NCBI RefSeq assembly: GCF_000758525.1 | Contig: NZ_CP009241.1 | Coordinates: 868,001 to 932,000, forward strand | Direction of reading: 5' to 3' | Source of the DNA: Paenibacillus sp. FSL H7-0357 | Lineage (GTDB): Bacteria; Bacillota; Bacilli; Paenibacillales; Paenibacillaceae | Length of the DNA stretch: 64,000 bases | Part shown: positions 63,529 to 64,000 of the stretch, one piece after another | Position numbering within the stretch: the stretch's first letter is position 1 | How the letters are laid out: each line of letters opens with the position of its first letter | Notes under the pieces: model-generated | What the model saw: only the letters and a program-made list of their open reading frames with translations | Told to the model about the DNA's origin: nothing | Database searches by the model: none | Position numbers and translations under genes: made by a program

Positions 63529-64000
63529 ATGAGTGGCACTGTAACGGTTAAGAATGTGACTCTGGGCGAGGGAATGCCCAAGATTTGCGTATCGCTGATC
63601 GGAGCAACATTGACCGAACTGAAGGAAGAAGCGGAGGCACTGAAAGCTCTGGCACCGGATGTGCTGGAGTGGCGGAGCGATTTTTTTGCCGGAGTGGACA
63701 ATATTGAGGCAGTTACGGAAGTACTGGAAATGATCCAGGCTATTCTTCCGGACCTTCCGCTGATCTTCACGTTCCGCAGCGCCAGAGAAGGCGGGGAGCG
63801 GCAGATTGCCACGGAGGATTATATCCGGCTGAATAAGGCTGCAGCCGCGAGTGGACTCGTCGATATCATTGATGTGGAGCTGTTCAATGAGGAAGCTGAT
63901 GTACAGGCGCTTATCGCTGCCGCGCATAACTGCGGGGTGTTTGTGATTGTGTCGAACCATGATTTCCAGGGAACACCTTCTGAGGAGGAGATTGTGTCCC
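63529..64000 (+). CDS. aroD: 3-dehydroquinate dehydratase type I, 5' part
   Basis: Starts at ATG 63529 (GAGGAG box) and runs off the window end after 157 codons. Type I enzyme of the shikimate pathway, Schiff-base mechanism. Visible motifs: KICVSLIGATLTELKEEAE, VLEWRSDFF (substrate-binding Glu/Arg), LIFTFRSAREGGE, DIIDVELFNEE and VIVSNHDFQGTPSEEE, where His of NHDF is catalytic. The Schiff-base Lys lies further on and is not in view. Confidence 0.93.
   Translation, partial: MSGTVTVKNVTLGEGMPKICVSLIGATLTELKEEAEALKALAPDVLEWRSDFFAGVDNIEAVTEVLEMIQAILPDLPLIFTFRSAREGGERQIATEDYIRLNKAAAASGLVDIIDVELFNEEADVQALIAAAHNCGVFVIVSNHDFQGTPSEEEIVS

Noticed and set aside
62841..63812. 323-codon minus-strand frame opposite rbsK/aroD
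   Set aside because: It spans two well-supported plus-strand genes and has no RBS or recognisable domain.

Overview
The window comes from a low-to-mid GC Gram-positive, most likely Paenibacillus or a close Paenibacillaceae relative. Supporting signs are the 16S/23S/5S sequences, strong purine-rich ribosome binding sites with frequent TTG/GTG starts, CcpA-type cre sites, stalk-domain (copper amine oxidase N-terminal-like) secreted proteins, and a lasso peptide cluster very close to paeninodin from Paenibacillus.

Layout. 1-14.3 kb: a glycan-utilization locus with the tail of a LacI-type regulator, a promoter with a palindromic operator candidate, two MalF/MalG-type permeases, a lipoprotein solute-binding protein, a GH38 alpha-mannosidase and three further cytoplasmic enzymes of glycosidase type (TIM-barrel/GH42-like, DUF4964/DUF4965 'glutaminase A' family, GH106-like). 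None of the enzymes has a signal peptide, so the logic is to import a short glycan and cut it inside. 14.4-24.9 kb: an sstT relic, a ClbS/DfsB-like protein, a histidine kinase/response regulator/ABC transporter module of bacitracin-resistance type, an aldo-keto reductase, a diguanylate cyclase with a basic insertion, a secreted stalk-domain protein, a general-stress SDR and a GNAT enzyme. 25-27.5 kb: a class C beta-lactamase-fold hydrolase, a shortened FlaR-like kinase and a Nudix hydrolase.

27.5-33.9 kb holds the highlight: a complete six-gene lasso peptide cluster in the order cyclase, precursor, HPr-kinase-like kinase, PqqD-like RRE, transglutaminase-like leader protease, ABC exporter. The 41-residue precursor (29982-30107) predicts a 9-residue Ala1-Asp9 ring and a C-terminal Ser that the kinase could phosphorylate. 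A strong hairpin separates the precursor from the later genes, and 13 copies of an 8-bp repeat lie after the exporter. 34-38.3 kb is an accessory region: AT-rich Nif3 and CPCC genes, repeats, and a nucleotidyltransferase of a family found with lasso clusters.

38.6-48.5 kb: an APH-like kinase, small soluble proteins, a CPBP protease, an acyl-CoA synthetase, a frameshifted lipoprotein, GNAT, a stalk-domain protein, DUF4023, and a TetR regulator with its own palindrome followed by an Acg-like nitroreductase. 48.6-55.2 kb: an rRNA operon followed by 14 tRNA genes. The terminator of that tRNA array is split by an IS3-family element (55233-56532) inserted exactly in its loop. 56.7-64 kb: DUF2569 membrane protein, WYL regulator, catalase, glycogen phosphorylase with two cre sites upstream, ribokinase and the start of aroD.

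Three copies of a MITE-like repeat with terminal inverted repeats (CTATATAGATTGAACTT) lie at about 25.0, 35.4 and 62.2 kb. All functional assignments were made by reading motifs; no database search was run.
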